A stretch of DNA of 64,000 nucleotides, from assembly GCF_037975245.1 (NCBI RefSeq), contig NC_092564.1, positions 6,641,984-6,705,983 of the forward strand, read 5' to 3'. The translations under genes were made by a program, and so were the position numbers. This stretch comes from Apostichopus japonicus. Lineage: Eukaryota; Echinodermata; Holothuroidea; Aspidochirotida; Stichopodidae. The notes under the pieces were generated by a model. The model searched no databases, had not been told where the DNA came from, and saw only the letters and a program-made list of their open reading frames with translations. This document shows positions 25,641 through 38,664 of the stretch, piece after piece (position 1 is the stretch's first letter; each line of letters starts with the position of its first letter).

Positions 25641-28108
25641 AAAAAGGTGGTGTTTGTAAACACCGTGCTAGGATTGAATTTGGAAAAATAATTCGGCACT
25701 AGTTATTTGTTAAATAAAAACCGTCTGGATTACTGAAGTTGAACCGGCAGAAGTGTTGACCCTATAATAGATAAATGAAAGTAGAGCAAATATGACAGTA
25801 ATAGGAGGTTAGCATACGGGATGGATCGCGCGAGGGAGGGGGGGGGGGAGAGGTGGAATTGAAGACATAATGCACTCACCTCACTTTAGGGACATTTTTT
25901 AAAACAGATTTACATAAACTCTAGTCGTTTGCCAAAAGTGTTTATATTTCAAAACTACGTAACCGTTAACTATTTGGGTTTTATTCACTTTACACATCAT
26001 TCTTAAGGTAAATTGCGACCCCATCCCATCACCCCCTTCCCTTACCGTACCGTTTACTGGTATCACCTTAAAGACCGATTGATGTAACTGAGAGGAGGGG
26101 GGGGGGTATATGTTTAAAGGTTACCTACATTCGTATTTGTCATATGTTAGACCACAACTGTTAAAAACCACTGGCTCGAAACAGGTATACCATAACTTTC
26201 GATAAAAGTCTCACCTTGTTTCCATCACCCCCTTTTTATTTGTTGTCCTAAAATAAAAAATATACCTCCTCCACAGGGGGTAGAATAAGGTCATTATACT
26301 TTTTAGCCTTTCATTCATCTTACACCACAAACCATTGAAATGATTCCAATCTTCATCTCATATTGCTTTTTCATGTTCATAATCTATATGCTGAACTGTT
26401 CATTTCAAGAAGGTGTAAAGTAACCATCATGGCAAAAGTCTCATAAAAAAAATCCGATTTAACCCATGTGTCATTCACGTTTCTTCAACTTTAACTTTCT
26501 TATCATTTTCTTCACATTGTGGTAAGACTATGTAATGTAACATCAGCTCTTTTATTGAATCATAATTCCTTATGAAGATATTTTTCTCGCTTAGCTGACC
26601 GAGGACTTCTATTCACATGTCAATCTTTTTAAAGGGAAATTTTGGTGGCTGAAAATTTAAAAACAAAATTATTATTGAAGAGCAAATATTCCAAACTGTT
26701 TAGTTGACTACCCCATCTCAATGTCTTATCGGTAAACTCGAAATATTGTTGATTAAATGTAATTAAATTTAGGTAAAATCTTCCTGAACTCAGGAAGAGC
26801 ATCACGTGTTTGTGGTCTTTGATTTAATCAGGGTGAGCTTTCTTCAAAAGCTTTACTTATATTTTATATTCTTCTTGTGGATTTATCCTTGAAACCAGAT
26901 ACATTTCGAATGTTAGTTCATTCGTCCATGTTCTCTGTAGTTAGAATTCATTCAATTCAAGGTAGAAATATCATTTTCCTCTGAGATTAAATGATTGAAA
27001 TTATTATTTTAAGAAAACACAAGACAGTTCACTCTACTGCTATGGGGATGGATTTACAGAAAATCACTAATTTTTCAAAGTTTCGATATCTTCACGGTTG
27101 GAAAAATGCTGTGAGGATATGGGTTTGATCTATATGCAGCAAATTTTCAACAATTTTTCTACTTCAGCCATCATAAGATCCTCTTCTTCATGTCGAAGTT
27201 CATTACTATTTCAAATAACTATGCTGGGTTCGAAAAAGAAAAACTTCAGACAGAACATTTCAACATGCATATGAAACAGGACAACTTTTTTTTATTCTGA
27301 AGAGTTAAATATAAACATCGGTATATGGTTTCACTTAAACCACTTAAAAAACAAAAGCAGGAATTACTTATGATCAATGTTCCTTAAATAATTTAAATAA
27401 TTTCTTAAGTCTTCGTACATTGTAATATAAACCTTACTTGACGTAATATTATGTTATTTCAGCAGAACGTTAACCCCCAAAATGAAATTCGTTTGCAAGT
27501 TTGACGCGGTTCAGCGACCTTCTTATTTAATAAACACAAAATATGAAAACTTAGAAAGTTGTTAATCTGGGGTGTTTCTGTTTTAAAAATCATAACTAAG
27601 AAAGACACTTTGTTTGGTAAAGATTAACAAATATAAGAAATAGCCTAAAATTATTACCAAAAGAGATACTTTCGACTTTGCCATCCAGAACAAAATTATA
27701 AATTGTTCATATTTGTCATTCCAATAAAATAATATCTCGATTTCTAGTCATACTCCCCCACAAAAAAAGTTCAAAAAGAAATATTGTTTTATTTAATATG
27801 ATATGGAAAATATTAAATTCCCAAAATTCTATGAAAATTTCTGCGAAACTAGCAGTAATGAGCTTTACTTTCTGTTACAGCTACGAAAATCTTTCAAAAA
27901 CTGAAATATTTAATTCCACTTATACGGTCTAAGAAAATGATATATATAGGTAGTTGAGTTACAGACTAAACACTAATGATCAGTGATACTAAATACCATA
28001 ATAGGCCAATATGGATACTTACAAACTAATATAAAATTTAATAAAAAACATCAAAGATGTGCCAGTAATTATGCTCACAGTGGAATATGCTTTATGCAAA
28101 TGATTAGG

Positions 28109-28195
28109 ACAATGCTTACAACAATACTTACTACAATACTTACGACAATACTTAATACAATACTCACTACAGTCTTACTACAGTCTTACTTACAA
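28109..28195. repeat. 12-bp minisatellite (ACAATACTTACT)n
   Basis: About seven imperfect units of 'acaatacttact', including 'aatactcact' and 'agtcttact' variants. Confidence 0.85.
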
Positions 28196-29538
28196 GAATG
28201 ATTGTTACGGTTCGTTTTCTTTTTCTGTTAAAAGGACGACTTTATGCAGAATTTCAGTCTCGATACGTCATCATGCATGTCACAAAAAAAGGTCAGTGTT
28301 AATAATGTTTCACTGGTTATTCCAGTTTTTAAGGTAAATACCTTAAAAATATGCTTATTTTCTGGAATGCTCCTTATATGATAAATTGATAATGATGACG
28401 TCATCTCCACAGTGCGGGTCAAATATTAATATGAATCTATTGTTTTATAACCTCTCGACTATTTTTTTTTTTTCAAACTTCATATCGACAATATAGAGCA
28501 CCCTGCAGGTATGACATTCAATACCATTAAGTACGGTAGCCTTATACTTGACAAATTAGTAAGGTATTTGTAAAGTTGTCAGTCGAGTTCTTTAAAACTC
28601 GAACGTTTTACAATTGAGTTTTGTGTTGTATCTGGGGAAGTGACATATAGAATGTGTATAAAACTAAATAGTCAAATCATATCAAAATTGACGAACCACA
28701 GTTGCTTAAAAGTTTCATATCTCAACAAGAACAAAATTTAAAAACTTTCAAAATATAAAATTATAGAAATACAATCTGGATTGATAGCAGTGTTTTGTAA
28801 TAATCTATAAACTATCAAAATTATTTTTTAACCATAAAGCCATCTTTCAAAAACACCTTTAAATACAATAATTAATGGTCCATGAAATCAAACTATAAAA
28901 ACAACGCAACTTTTGAAATGAATTTAATATAGTTAGCGTAAGTATAGTGTTGGGCTTATAAGTGTCACGTGATTCTGCATTTTGCGATAAAGATGTTTTT
29001 ATTCATGAGAGATACGCCATGTGACTGACATGTTATACCGGACAACTACAGTGGATCTATCCGTCCGTTCTCTCTACAAGTTCCTTGAAGTGGCGCGTAA
29101 CATCTCAAAGAGTCATAAATCATGATTATACACGCGGTAAATGTACTTTGAACAGTAACAGAAAAATTGTATATAGATCGTAAAACTATCCATAAAACTA
29201 TTTGCAAACTTAACCGTAAAAGTCGTCGGATAAGGCTCTATACACAGGCCGAACAAAAGACGCCCTTCCAAGGGCTATAGCATTACTTTTGACCTTTGGA
29301 CATAGGAATATGGGAACACGGAACTAAGTAACCATTCTAGCTATTCTAGCAGATTCCATGTTCACTGATCTCACTAGGTTATACATCTTGGTATATCAAA
29401 GATATTGTGTCGGAAGCCTGGTCGCGATCATATCAAAAAAGGAAAGTGTCGCTTACTTGGTATGATTAACTCAATATGACCGCCCCTTCCTCTCCCTCCT
29501 TCACCATACCCCTTATAGCAGGGATGATGACAAGTTAG

Positions 29539-29744
29539 CAACCAGTTGGGACAATTTCCTAATGCTAGTACCTCTCTAAACTGTACTCCAATATCATGCT
29601 TTCAAAGCACTGGTATTGACAGTACAAACAGTTCCTAACCTTGATCTGATAGAAACATGATATTCATACTGCTCGTACTGACAATACGAATGCTCTGAAG
29701 CGGGACATAACACTACAGTATAGAAAAATTGTCCCAACTGGGTG
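29539..29744. mobile_element. 206-bp MITE with 18-bp ends and perfect 8-bp duplication
   Basis: Left end CAACCAGTTGGGACAATT; right end reversed CACCCAGTTGGGACAATT, one mismatch in 18. Flanked by CAAGTTAG at 29531-29538 and 29745-29752, a perfect 8-bp duplication. The ends differ from the GGCGTAG group, so this is a distinct family. There is no coding capacity. The 8-bp duplication favours hAT; assignment rests on that alone. Confidence 0.9.
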
Positions 29745-30031
29745 CAAGTTAGAATCGCGGTGTTGAATATTCAAAAATCATGCAGGAGAAATCACTTTTG
29801 CTTATTACTATTGGGAATCCACAAAGAATTACAAAAATTTAAAACTGTTGAACCGTTTGTATAGCAACATTTGCATTTATGGCAAATAGACTTTTACAAA
29901 AGCTCCAAGCGCACGGTATACAAATTTATTACATATGTAGTCGGTACACCCTACTGTCGAACATTCTTCAACATGTTTTTAAAAGTTGCCAAAATATGAC
30001 ATCATTTTTCATCTAAGCACCATCTATTTAC

Positions 30032-30143
30032 CAAGGTTTCTCAAATTGGAAGGGCCACCCCAACCCTTAGATCAATTCTCGGGGGACGTTGTATCTAAGC
30101 CGTCCCCCTCCCTCCAGTACAAATATTGGTGCTTGCGCCTCTG
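30032..30143. mobile_element. Possible hAT-like fragment
   Basis: Left CAAGGTTTCTCAAATTGG resembles a Charlie-type terminus; right, reversed, is CAGAGGCGCAAGCACC. C-rich blocks lie between. The flanks do not match. It may be two unrelated ends. Confidence 0.25.
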
Positions 30144-32532
30144 TCCTTGATGAACGAATATAGCTATTATATGATTGAAAATTTTTTACTCAAAACAAGA
30201 AAGGTTTTGGTTTAGAATTATACTATGTTTTTGTATATATGTTATTAAGATATACCCGCGTATTAAGAGAAATGTTATGTTTTCTTCTCCTTCTTTGTTT
30301 CATATTTCTTCGGGTGGGGGGGGGGGTGGAGATCGACGACAATTGTTAATTAAAAATTTATGAAAGTTGCATATGATGCGACTGAATTCTAACCGGTATT
30401 TCTAAATTTGATCAAGGTCCATTTAATTTTGAGAATTATTCGATATATATTCGTCATATTTCCGAATGGTAATCAACTATACGTACGAAAAGGTTGGGTT
30501 TTTTTTTACAGCTTGAAACAATCTGGAAGTTTATGTTAAGAGCATTATGGTCATTCAAAAATGCCATTGATAAGTTTGTAACTTTTACCAAGATTCATCA
30601 AAACAGACGACGCTAACCCGAGTCGATTTTACGGCCTCTTTTTACGATCAGATGAGTAGCTTGGGTTTCATGTCCAAAAGAAAAAAAAAGATCCCGTCTT
30701 TTCCCATTAGCTTTGAAAAAGGTTATAAGCATGCCTGCATTGTACCAGACAAAGTGTGAAACCAATGTATTCACCACAACAAATAAACTACTTGTATGAA
30801 ATAATTTGCAAGTCACGTCAAAACTAAAACGAGTAGAAGAATAAGAAAAAACAGTGAGAGAGAAAGATCAACCTTGGTCACTATTTGACCAGGTCGAATG
30901 TCGAGTCACATTGATTTGCTAACTTCAAGATAAACGTTGACATATCTGCAAGTTATTTAAACCGATAATAAACAAAAAATTACTTATTTCAGACAAGGAC
31001 ATTACTCCCTGTTTTTTTTTCTCTTTCTTAGTCCAGTGAATAAAACGTCAGTTTTCAAATACGATATATATTCCAATGATCAGTTTCGAAAGGTTTCGGT
31101 GAAAAGAGATAGACTTGCTTTCTTGGGGTCTAAGTCATATCATATTCATATCAAATGTTACGCCTTCTATGGCCCCAAAATGAATATTATATATATTCTT
31201 ATATAGGCAATAATTCAAAGGGAACCAACTGTTTAAGAAATACTTTGAATCAAGTGAACTTGAGAAATTTTTTTAAGAGGCTAAAATTTGGGATCAACGT
31301 AAATTAAACGTAAACTAAACAAGTAAAGTACTATAAGTTGAAGTAAACATTCATCTGATCAACGAACGATGGATGTATAACGTCACATCGAAGAAAACTT
31401 ATTTCATCAAAGCCAAGCACAACACATATTCTCAACATGTAGATTTAATGATTTGTTCAAATGTTAATGGTCCCCCCCCCCCTCCCACCTTTATACGAAA
31501 TTGATCTTGAACAACATTATTGTCACTCTGAGAGCAAACTTATAAACCAGCCCGCCTTCTTCGTTCCATGTCCTTATCACCAGTTACTTCCGTTCATGCC
31601 CCCAGCCTCACCCCCCCCCCCCCGCCCTCTCACGTCATCCATATTCTTAACGCCATCAAAGCCCTATAAATAATAACTTCTTGTTCTTACATCATCATCA
31701 TCTCTCTTATATCGAAAGTCTCGGTGCATTTTGGGATATAATAGTTACTCTCTCTATCAGTTGAAAAGATTAACATTTAATCTATATGTTATCGGAATAG
31801 GTCTTACTAAAGTGAGAAAAAAGTATTTATAAAACGTGACTTCGACCATGTTTCTCACGATAAGAAATATTTAATAAAATATTGTCACATAATCAGGTGG
31901 TTATTATGACTTTACATCGTTTTGTATTTCTTTCCAGAGACCGATATTCCATTCTTCATGTTGACGGCACTCAAATCTCCTGGCAAAATTGTATTCTAAG
32001 TCATAAATGAAGTAGAAAAGAAAACGAAAGAAATCAAATTGCCTGATAAGGTATCGTAAGTGCTGCCACACTCATAACATGCAGGTATAAGCATTAGCAA
32101 TATCCCTTTGTAACGTGTGGCATCAAACCCTTCGCTCTCTCCCATCACCCCCTCCCCTCCCCTCCCCTCCCCTCTTCTACCCCCATACTGAATCTCAATC
32201 GTTTAGACTAACCTTCAGTGACTGGGAATGTATCCACTATTAAAGTCACCGCATATCAGCTTTATTTTATTGAAATGTGGCTGGAGGGTTTATAAAGGCA
32301 AGGAGCTGCTATTCGAAAGTGTTTCCTTAAAGTCTATATCCATAGCTAAGTCAAAATGTGAAGCAATCGTACTATCGCGTTACTTACCTCCTCCCCCTTC
32401 CTCACCCCATCTCCATCCTACCCCCCCCCCCTTTATCCCACCCTACCCCCTTTTGCCCTTACTCCATTCAATTTTCTGAGCTTTTCGACTTCTTATTACA
32501 AGTTGACTCGTAAAATAGGCTAACGAAAATAT

Positions 32533-32598
32533 TTCATCTATTTGATAAAGGCAGCAGGTTGATTTTCATCTATTTTATAAAGGCTGCAGGTTGATTTT
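32533..32598. repeat. 33-bp tandem duplication
   Basis: Two adjacent units starting 'tcatctattt', each containing 'ataaaggc' and 'gcaggttgatttt', with two base differences. Confidence 0.88.
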
Positions 32599-34628
32599 CT
32601 GTTTTGTCGCCAGCCGCCGGAGGATAGACCTTTCTCAATCCCCCCCAAGTCATCTCGTAATTGAAGGGTGATGACGTCACGACTCGGATGAAGTAGGCCT
32701 TGGTATCAAACAATGAATCAAGTTTCTTCCTCTGACGAAAGAACAACGAGCAATGAATGATAAGATATCTTAAGGAACCGAACAGCTCTTCGTTCAAAAG
32801 GCATCTTTGATTTAAAAGGTTTGTGGTAACTGCTCGATCCCGCTGTGTTTACTTTCATCATTTAAATGTAATTTAAGAGAACACTAACGTCATATATTTT
32901 CTTCTCTTTTTGTTGTTTTTCGTTCTTCCCCTTCTCCTTCTCCCTGATGTTCCTGCTCTTACTCTGTTACTTTGATATAGAGTGAAATTTCAATCTATTT
33001 GATTAAAGTTTAAACTAAACCACTTTCGAATTAGTGACAAGTCTGACAAGAACGTAAAATGTACATCTAGAAATATTACATTTACAAACAGCCGATTTTG
33101 CTATTTCTTATTATATTTTAATTTTATTTCTGTGGGGATGGAGGGTATATTATTTTACTTCATTATTTTATAGGTTAAAAGTTCAATCTAACCGAATACA
33201 AGTTCAATATAATTTTAATGAGTGTTCAATGAAATCAAATGATAAAATATTGATATATTTTAGTTATAAGCCGCTTTGAGGGTCTCATCTACAATTTTCC
33301 TAAACTACAGGTCTACTCAATGTGACTCAGACACAGTAAACAATTTTAGACAGTCATTTTAATATATGTTCATTTGTTTTGGGCTCAAGTTTAAACCTAA
33401 CCGAATCAAGTTGAACCATTTTTTTTTTAACGAAATAGTGGTCAATGCAATTGAATTAAAAATATTGGTGTATTTTTCTTCAAGCAGCTGTTTGCATTAT
33501 AAGTGTACGATTTTTCGAAGAGAGAAATGGATTAAACTACTATCACCATCCTAGAATGTTTTCACCAAACGTAAGATTTATCTGCAAGTAAATTAATAAA
33601 TTCGATTTCTTTCGAAATTTGTCGCCCAGACATTTTTCATACTAGAATTGTCATAATAGAATCTGTTTCGAAAGTACGTGATGGAAAAATGGTCAAGAAG
33701 AGAGAAAAGGGAATCCATAATTTTCTGTACACCCTCTCCCCAACCCCCCACCCCACTCTTCTTTTTACAGACCTTTCTGAAATATATATATCCACATACA
33801 CTACTGCTCGTTTGGGCATGTTTTGTCGACACAACTTTAAATTAAACCTAAAAGGTGTAAATTTACGGTCTTATAAGTTGTGAGATTTGTGGAGGCGTAT
33901 TGATAAAAGTAAAATAAGAAAAAGATAGCAGGAAAGAAAGAAAAAAAAACGGACATAAGTTTCGACAAAAAGTCACACGACCATCTCAGGTTCAGAGATT
34001 GTCAGTTTTTAGATAAACAATGGTCCCTTTATTTCAAAGAACGCCGACTAAAAAAAAAGTGTTAATTTATTTCCTGACAGAAAACATATCTGTATTAAAG
34101 ATATTCTTGCACCTTGTAACATAATTTAAAAGCTCACACGTCAGCGGGATATTAACCAATCATAATTCAATAGAATTTATGACGTTAGGACAGTATACTA
34201 CATCGATGGTCGTCTCAAAATGGATTGGTTAAGCTGACATTTTATAAAAGAATCTACTACAGCCGATTGAAAGGGTAAATAATTTTGACTTCTTCTCTAT
34301 TGATTAGAAAATATATAAATGTTTAACTTTCGAGGATATAAAAACTAAATAAGCAACAAAAAAAGTACAGTATGGGTTCAGAAAATATCGTCAAATTATA
34401 TAAAAATGGTATCAATAAAAAAAAATAGAATAAAAATAGAAGATAATGATAGTTACGAGCTCATCTTCCAAATTGGAAAAGATCTGTTAGCTTGACGTAG
34501 AAAGTATTTTTTAAAACGTGCAAAATATCGAAACGTGTGACAAAAAACCAGTTTTCCATTTAATTTGCAATTTATTACTATCAGAAAATTGGAAAGAACA
34601 TGAAGATTGTCTGCATGTTTTTTTAATA

Positions 34629-35098
34629 TTCACGAAAACATATAATAAATGAATCGATAAATAACAAGAGAATTTATTTACTTTCAAAGTGATGAAAAAA
34701 AAATAATGTTGATAAAAATCATGACACCATCGTGTCAACAAAAATAAAGCTGGAGAAGTAAAGAATTAAAAACATCACTAATTGCTTATGCCACAAATGT
34801 GCTACCTATACTTGTGGATGGTTAATTTAAATAGCTAACAAGATTATGTTACATCGTTTGTGATGTTCACGAAAAGAAATATTAAATGAATCGATAATTA
34901 AATATCAGGAGAATTTATTTACCTTCAAAACGATGGAAAAATAGTGTTTCATAAAATCATGACACCATCGTGTCAACAACTAAAAAAGCTGGAGAAGAAA
35001 AGAATTAAAAGCATCGCTAATTATTTATGTCACAAATGTGCTACTTGTGAATAATTTATTTAAATAGCTAGCAAGATTATGTTACATCGTTGGTCATG
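34629..35098. repeat. Tandem duplication, about 237-bp unit x 2
   Basis: 34629-34865 and 34866-35098 align throughout. Shared words include 'aatgaatcgataa', 'atcatgacaccatcgtgtca', 'gctggagaag', 'cacaaatgtgctac' and 'caagattatgttacatcgtt'. Substitutions and small indels separate the units. Each contains the short palindrome GACACCATCGTGTC. Confidence 0.93.
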
Positions 35099-36880
35099 TA
35101 ACTGTTTGTCATTGTACTTCATACCAGAAAAATACTGCCTGTAAGTTGTTAATATTTGACATTTATAGTTTTTCTGCATGAGCTCGTACTTTAACGTTTT
35201 TCATTATTCCTATCCTTTTTTTTTTCTTTGTTTTTTGGTAATTTTTTTTGGACAGAATTCATTTGGGAAAATGTTTTTGTGTAAGTGTGAAAGTCTTTGA
35301 TATAAATGATTCAATTAATATAAGTATTAAAAAGGTAGACATGCAGATAAAACTACACCTCTGCTGGCAACTTTTCACGAAAAGATTTCTTGATCAGCAT
35401 ATAGTATTCATCCTATACGAAATTAAAACGCACGTAGGCTAAGTTAAGTACAAAGAAAAATAGTAACGATTTTTTGGGAGCTTCTAAATTGAAGGACGCA
35501 CAGTACAAGCAAACTTTGAGCGAATAAAAGGTATGGTATTTTTTGGAAAGGGGGGGGGGGGGAGGGGGTTGATGTTCATGCTGAAAGTTTACTTGCCCTC
35601 AACTGTAACAGCCTGAAGCTTTTGCGGTTTTATTTACTGTCCATATATACGTAATAATAGATTATACCAACAAAGCCTTTATTTTACATAAATATGACGC
35701 GTAAAATGTTGACAATTTATAAGAATTTGCGATCTTTATACCATTATGTTTTGGGAAGAAGAGGTTTTAAATGGGGTATTGTAACTTACATGACATATAG
35801 ACTAACTTAGATTCTATGTGGCGCAGGTTAGATAGAAATAGACACATCCGAACCTTCGACTATCTAATGTATATTTTGTGAAAGTTTTGTTTCTTTGCTA
35901 AGATCGCAAATTTATTCTTCTTTTCGGGTGAAACGTCATTTTAGATAATATTATTAGTTTCTTGAATAATATTCAGTCACAAAACTCTTTTTTTTAATAA
36001 AAAAAAAACACTTTAATACGAAAATAGCCTCAGGCCTAAATGAAAATACACAAAATCGTCGCTAAAATTTTGTGCCTTTTGTGTATTGTGATTGAGGAAT
36101 GTATGATTCATGATTATGATATTACGCATGAAAGTTTATCCACGTTGACAGTTTATCCAAACCAAGGAGCTGATAGCCCCTATTCATGCGATTGATAGAG
36201 ACCACTATTTGAAGAGAACAGGCCTATTCATATACAAAACACAGTCCGAGTTTATCATCGAATTTCGGATTCAGAAATTTTTAAATTTGTACGGAGCGCC
36301 CTCATTTATTATAAAAGTCTTGTTTTGTAGAAGACGTTTAGATGTTTCTAAAAGTATGGTACGCCATCATATTTAATGCACATGACTTTAGTTAAGATGA
36401 ATCGAACAAGATCTTTGGGATTAGTAAAACCAATGTCTATTACATAAACTATAAACTGTAAACTAATCATTGTAATAAACGGAATGGAATTTTTCTTAGC
36501 TATTTGGGGAAGTTGTTATCACAGTTGGTGTCGACTCCGTGATCGCAGTTATCTCTATCACAAATGGTTGGGTATTTGTCTTATTTTCATATCTTCAACG
36601 ATTAATATTTACTTATCTCCACACCTGGTTTTAATAATCGCCATTTTGTTTCTGCTGCTGAAAACTTACGTAAGTTTGACCAGTTGTTGATGACATACTT
36701 ATTTTTGGTCTAGATTAAATATTTCGCTCCACACCGATTCTTGTTATTCATTGCCATAGAATTTACCACAAAATAATCTCGTTGATAATTTCAACTGAGC
36801 GTGCGTAAAGTGAATCGTTGCCTTTACATTCAATGTTACGATGATGTCATTATAACACTTATAATACTGTAGCATATTTG

Positions 36881-37201
36881 CAGGGGGTCTAGGAAGCTTC
36901 CAAAAAGTGGTAGGGGGGCATAACATCAGAGGGGCACTTTCTCATTCCACAACCACCACTCGTTATGCTATGAACCGATACACACCGGCCATATCACTTA
37001 AATATATATGATGTGTTAGTATGCTATCAATACTATTATGGTACACGTGACTCTATTTAAAAACAAAGGCTTAAGATATCCAAAAGAAAGTTCTTCATCA
37101 AAGGGGCACATTTTATTTGCCAGTAGGGCACTATTTTGCTACTTTGGAAAAAAGTGGGGGAAACGTGCCTCCAGTGCCCCCCCCCCGGCTCCTATCCCCT
37201 G
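36881..37201. mobile_element. hAT-type MITE, copy 2 of the same family
   Basis: Same family and orientation as 8851-9234. The ends read CAGGGGGTCTAGGAAGC and GGCTCCTATCCCCTG. It is flanked by a perfect 8-bp duplication, CATATTTG, at 36873-36880 and 37202-37209. Length is 321 bp and there is no coding capacity. Shared internal stretches include the segments around 'cattccacaaccaccactcg' and 'gatacacaccggccatatca'. Confidence 0.92.
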
Positions 37202-37209
37202 CATATTTG

Positions 37210-38498
37210 GGAACACTGTATTCGGCCTCATATCAATAAATATGTATTTCCTTGTCTCCTCAGATACATGTTCATCTTCAACGCATGCTGACAAAGATTC
37301 GATGCGTGACCAGTAAACCATCGTGGAAATTGCTATAGGAAGTATCATCAGCTATCACACCACATCGGTACATTATTGGTATACTTAGAACGACCAGCGA
37401 CGGAGGGAAAAAACACTATATCTTTACAAAGTAAGACCTATATTCCAAGGATATAGAGTCGGAAATACTCTACATGGGTAACAGTGTTTTCTCGAATCCT
37501 GTATGCAAATTAGGTACATCTACGTAGAATTAGTGTTGTCACTTCCGGTAATGTTTCGTGTGATCGTTTAGCTGACGGGGCCGGGCTGAGGTGGGGAGGT
37601 GGGGTGAGGAGGGGGGAGAGGGGGAATGTGCTTATGCTTATAGTAGCTGGTTGTGTTTGGTTACATAACGTACATGTTCCTTCTTGTTTTATCTTGTTCC
37701 AACACGGAAGATGACGGAACAGTCCTTCATAAACCCGTTTTAAGCTAGTTTCACTTTCAAAGTATAATCATCAGGAAAAGAAAGAAACGTTAAAGCCTCA
37801 CACGATTTACCGGATACCATAACTTAATCAGCATTTATAGAGACACGTCTGCGTCTAACGAAATATATACGGTAAAAACCATATATTTGACTCCAAGATG
37901 AAAACTAAACAAATTTCGAAACTAACTTCAATAACCTTTCCCATGAAAATAAATTGAAAAAGTTTTCACTGACAGACTACATTTTGTCAATTCTGAAATA
38001 TTTCAAAAGGGATTCATTTTATTCCCCCTTCTAGTTCATCAACCATCTCCTTGTAAATGACGCTTTAGTGACATTTTTCTCTTTCTTTTCTTCAGTAGAT
38101 AAGTTGTCAGTTGTCCCTCACTTATTGCCATTGCGTGACACTGATTTACGTAAAAATTGCTATAAACCTTATTTTTATGTTTTATTTTTAAGACCAAATT
38201 TTTTTTTATCTGTCAATCGTATACTAGCATGAGATTTTCATTTATAGTGGTCAGACTTATTTTTCACCATCTTGTTAGCTTTTTCTTCTCTTCTGGGATT
38301 TTTAAGGTTCAGTGTAGGTGAAAGGTGTCTCCAGTTGTCCCCATGAAAATTCTTTTCTGGAGTCGTTACTCCAGAAAGCGTTATTTACGATGGTTTTCGT
38401 CGGGTGTATTCTTCGTAAAATCGGGTTTATAGCTACAAAACGTCACGTTAATGCTATCTAACGGTAGTTCAGGCTTACATTGCTGCTCCCATTAATAA
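37210..38498. other. Non-coding, no gene seen
   Basis: G-rich patch at 37577-37625 and the 38354 hairpin; otherwise AT-rich unique DNA. Confidence 0.6.
38354..38377. repeat. 24-bp hairpin
   Basis: TTTCTGGAGT, loop CGTT, ACTCCAGAAA: perfect 10-base arms, 120 bp left of the large palindrome. No U-run follows on either strand that would suggest a small-RNA terminator. Confidence 0.6.
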
Positions 38499-38664
38499 GG
38501 GGTTAATCAACGGTCTAGCGTGCGTTACTCACAGGATTAATGCACGATCGGGGGATAATGCAAGCGATGCACGAGGGCGGAGCCCGAGTGCATCCAGCGA
38601 TAGCATTAACACCCGGAGTGCATTAATCATGTGAGTAACGCACGCTAGACCGTTGATTAACCCC
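38499..38664. repeat. 166-bp near-perfect palindrome (foldback element)
   Basis: The outer arms, 38499-38545 and 38618-38664, pair over 47 bases with a single mismatch, starting GGGGTTAATCAACGG. The inner part is also self-complementary: GATGCACGAGGGC faces GCCCGAGTGCATC around a GGA tip, and 'ATAATGC' faces 'GCATTA'. Nearly the whole unit could fold into one hairpin. The near identity of the arms implies recent origin or correction. No obvious target duplication is seen. Confidence 0.9.

Larger units (their letters stand above)
24702..29530. other. Non-coding, apart from tandem repeats
   Basis: Holds the diverged 163-bp repeat, a poly-G tract (25839-25849), G-rich 26096-26107 and the 12-bp minisatellite. 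A short GGTGTTTGTAAACACC hairpin at 25649-25664 includes a forkhead-like GTAAACA. 26400-28000 shows nothing. Confidence 0.6.
29753..36872. other. Non-coding, apart from repeats
   Basis: Poly-C tracts near 31469, 31610 and 32419, G-runs near 30306 and 35551, the 33-bp and 237-bp duplications. A weak approximately 210-bp echo links 33175-33290 with 33385-33500 ('ctaaccgaat.caagtt'). No exon seen. Confidence 0.6.
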
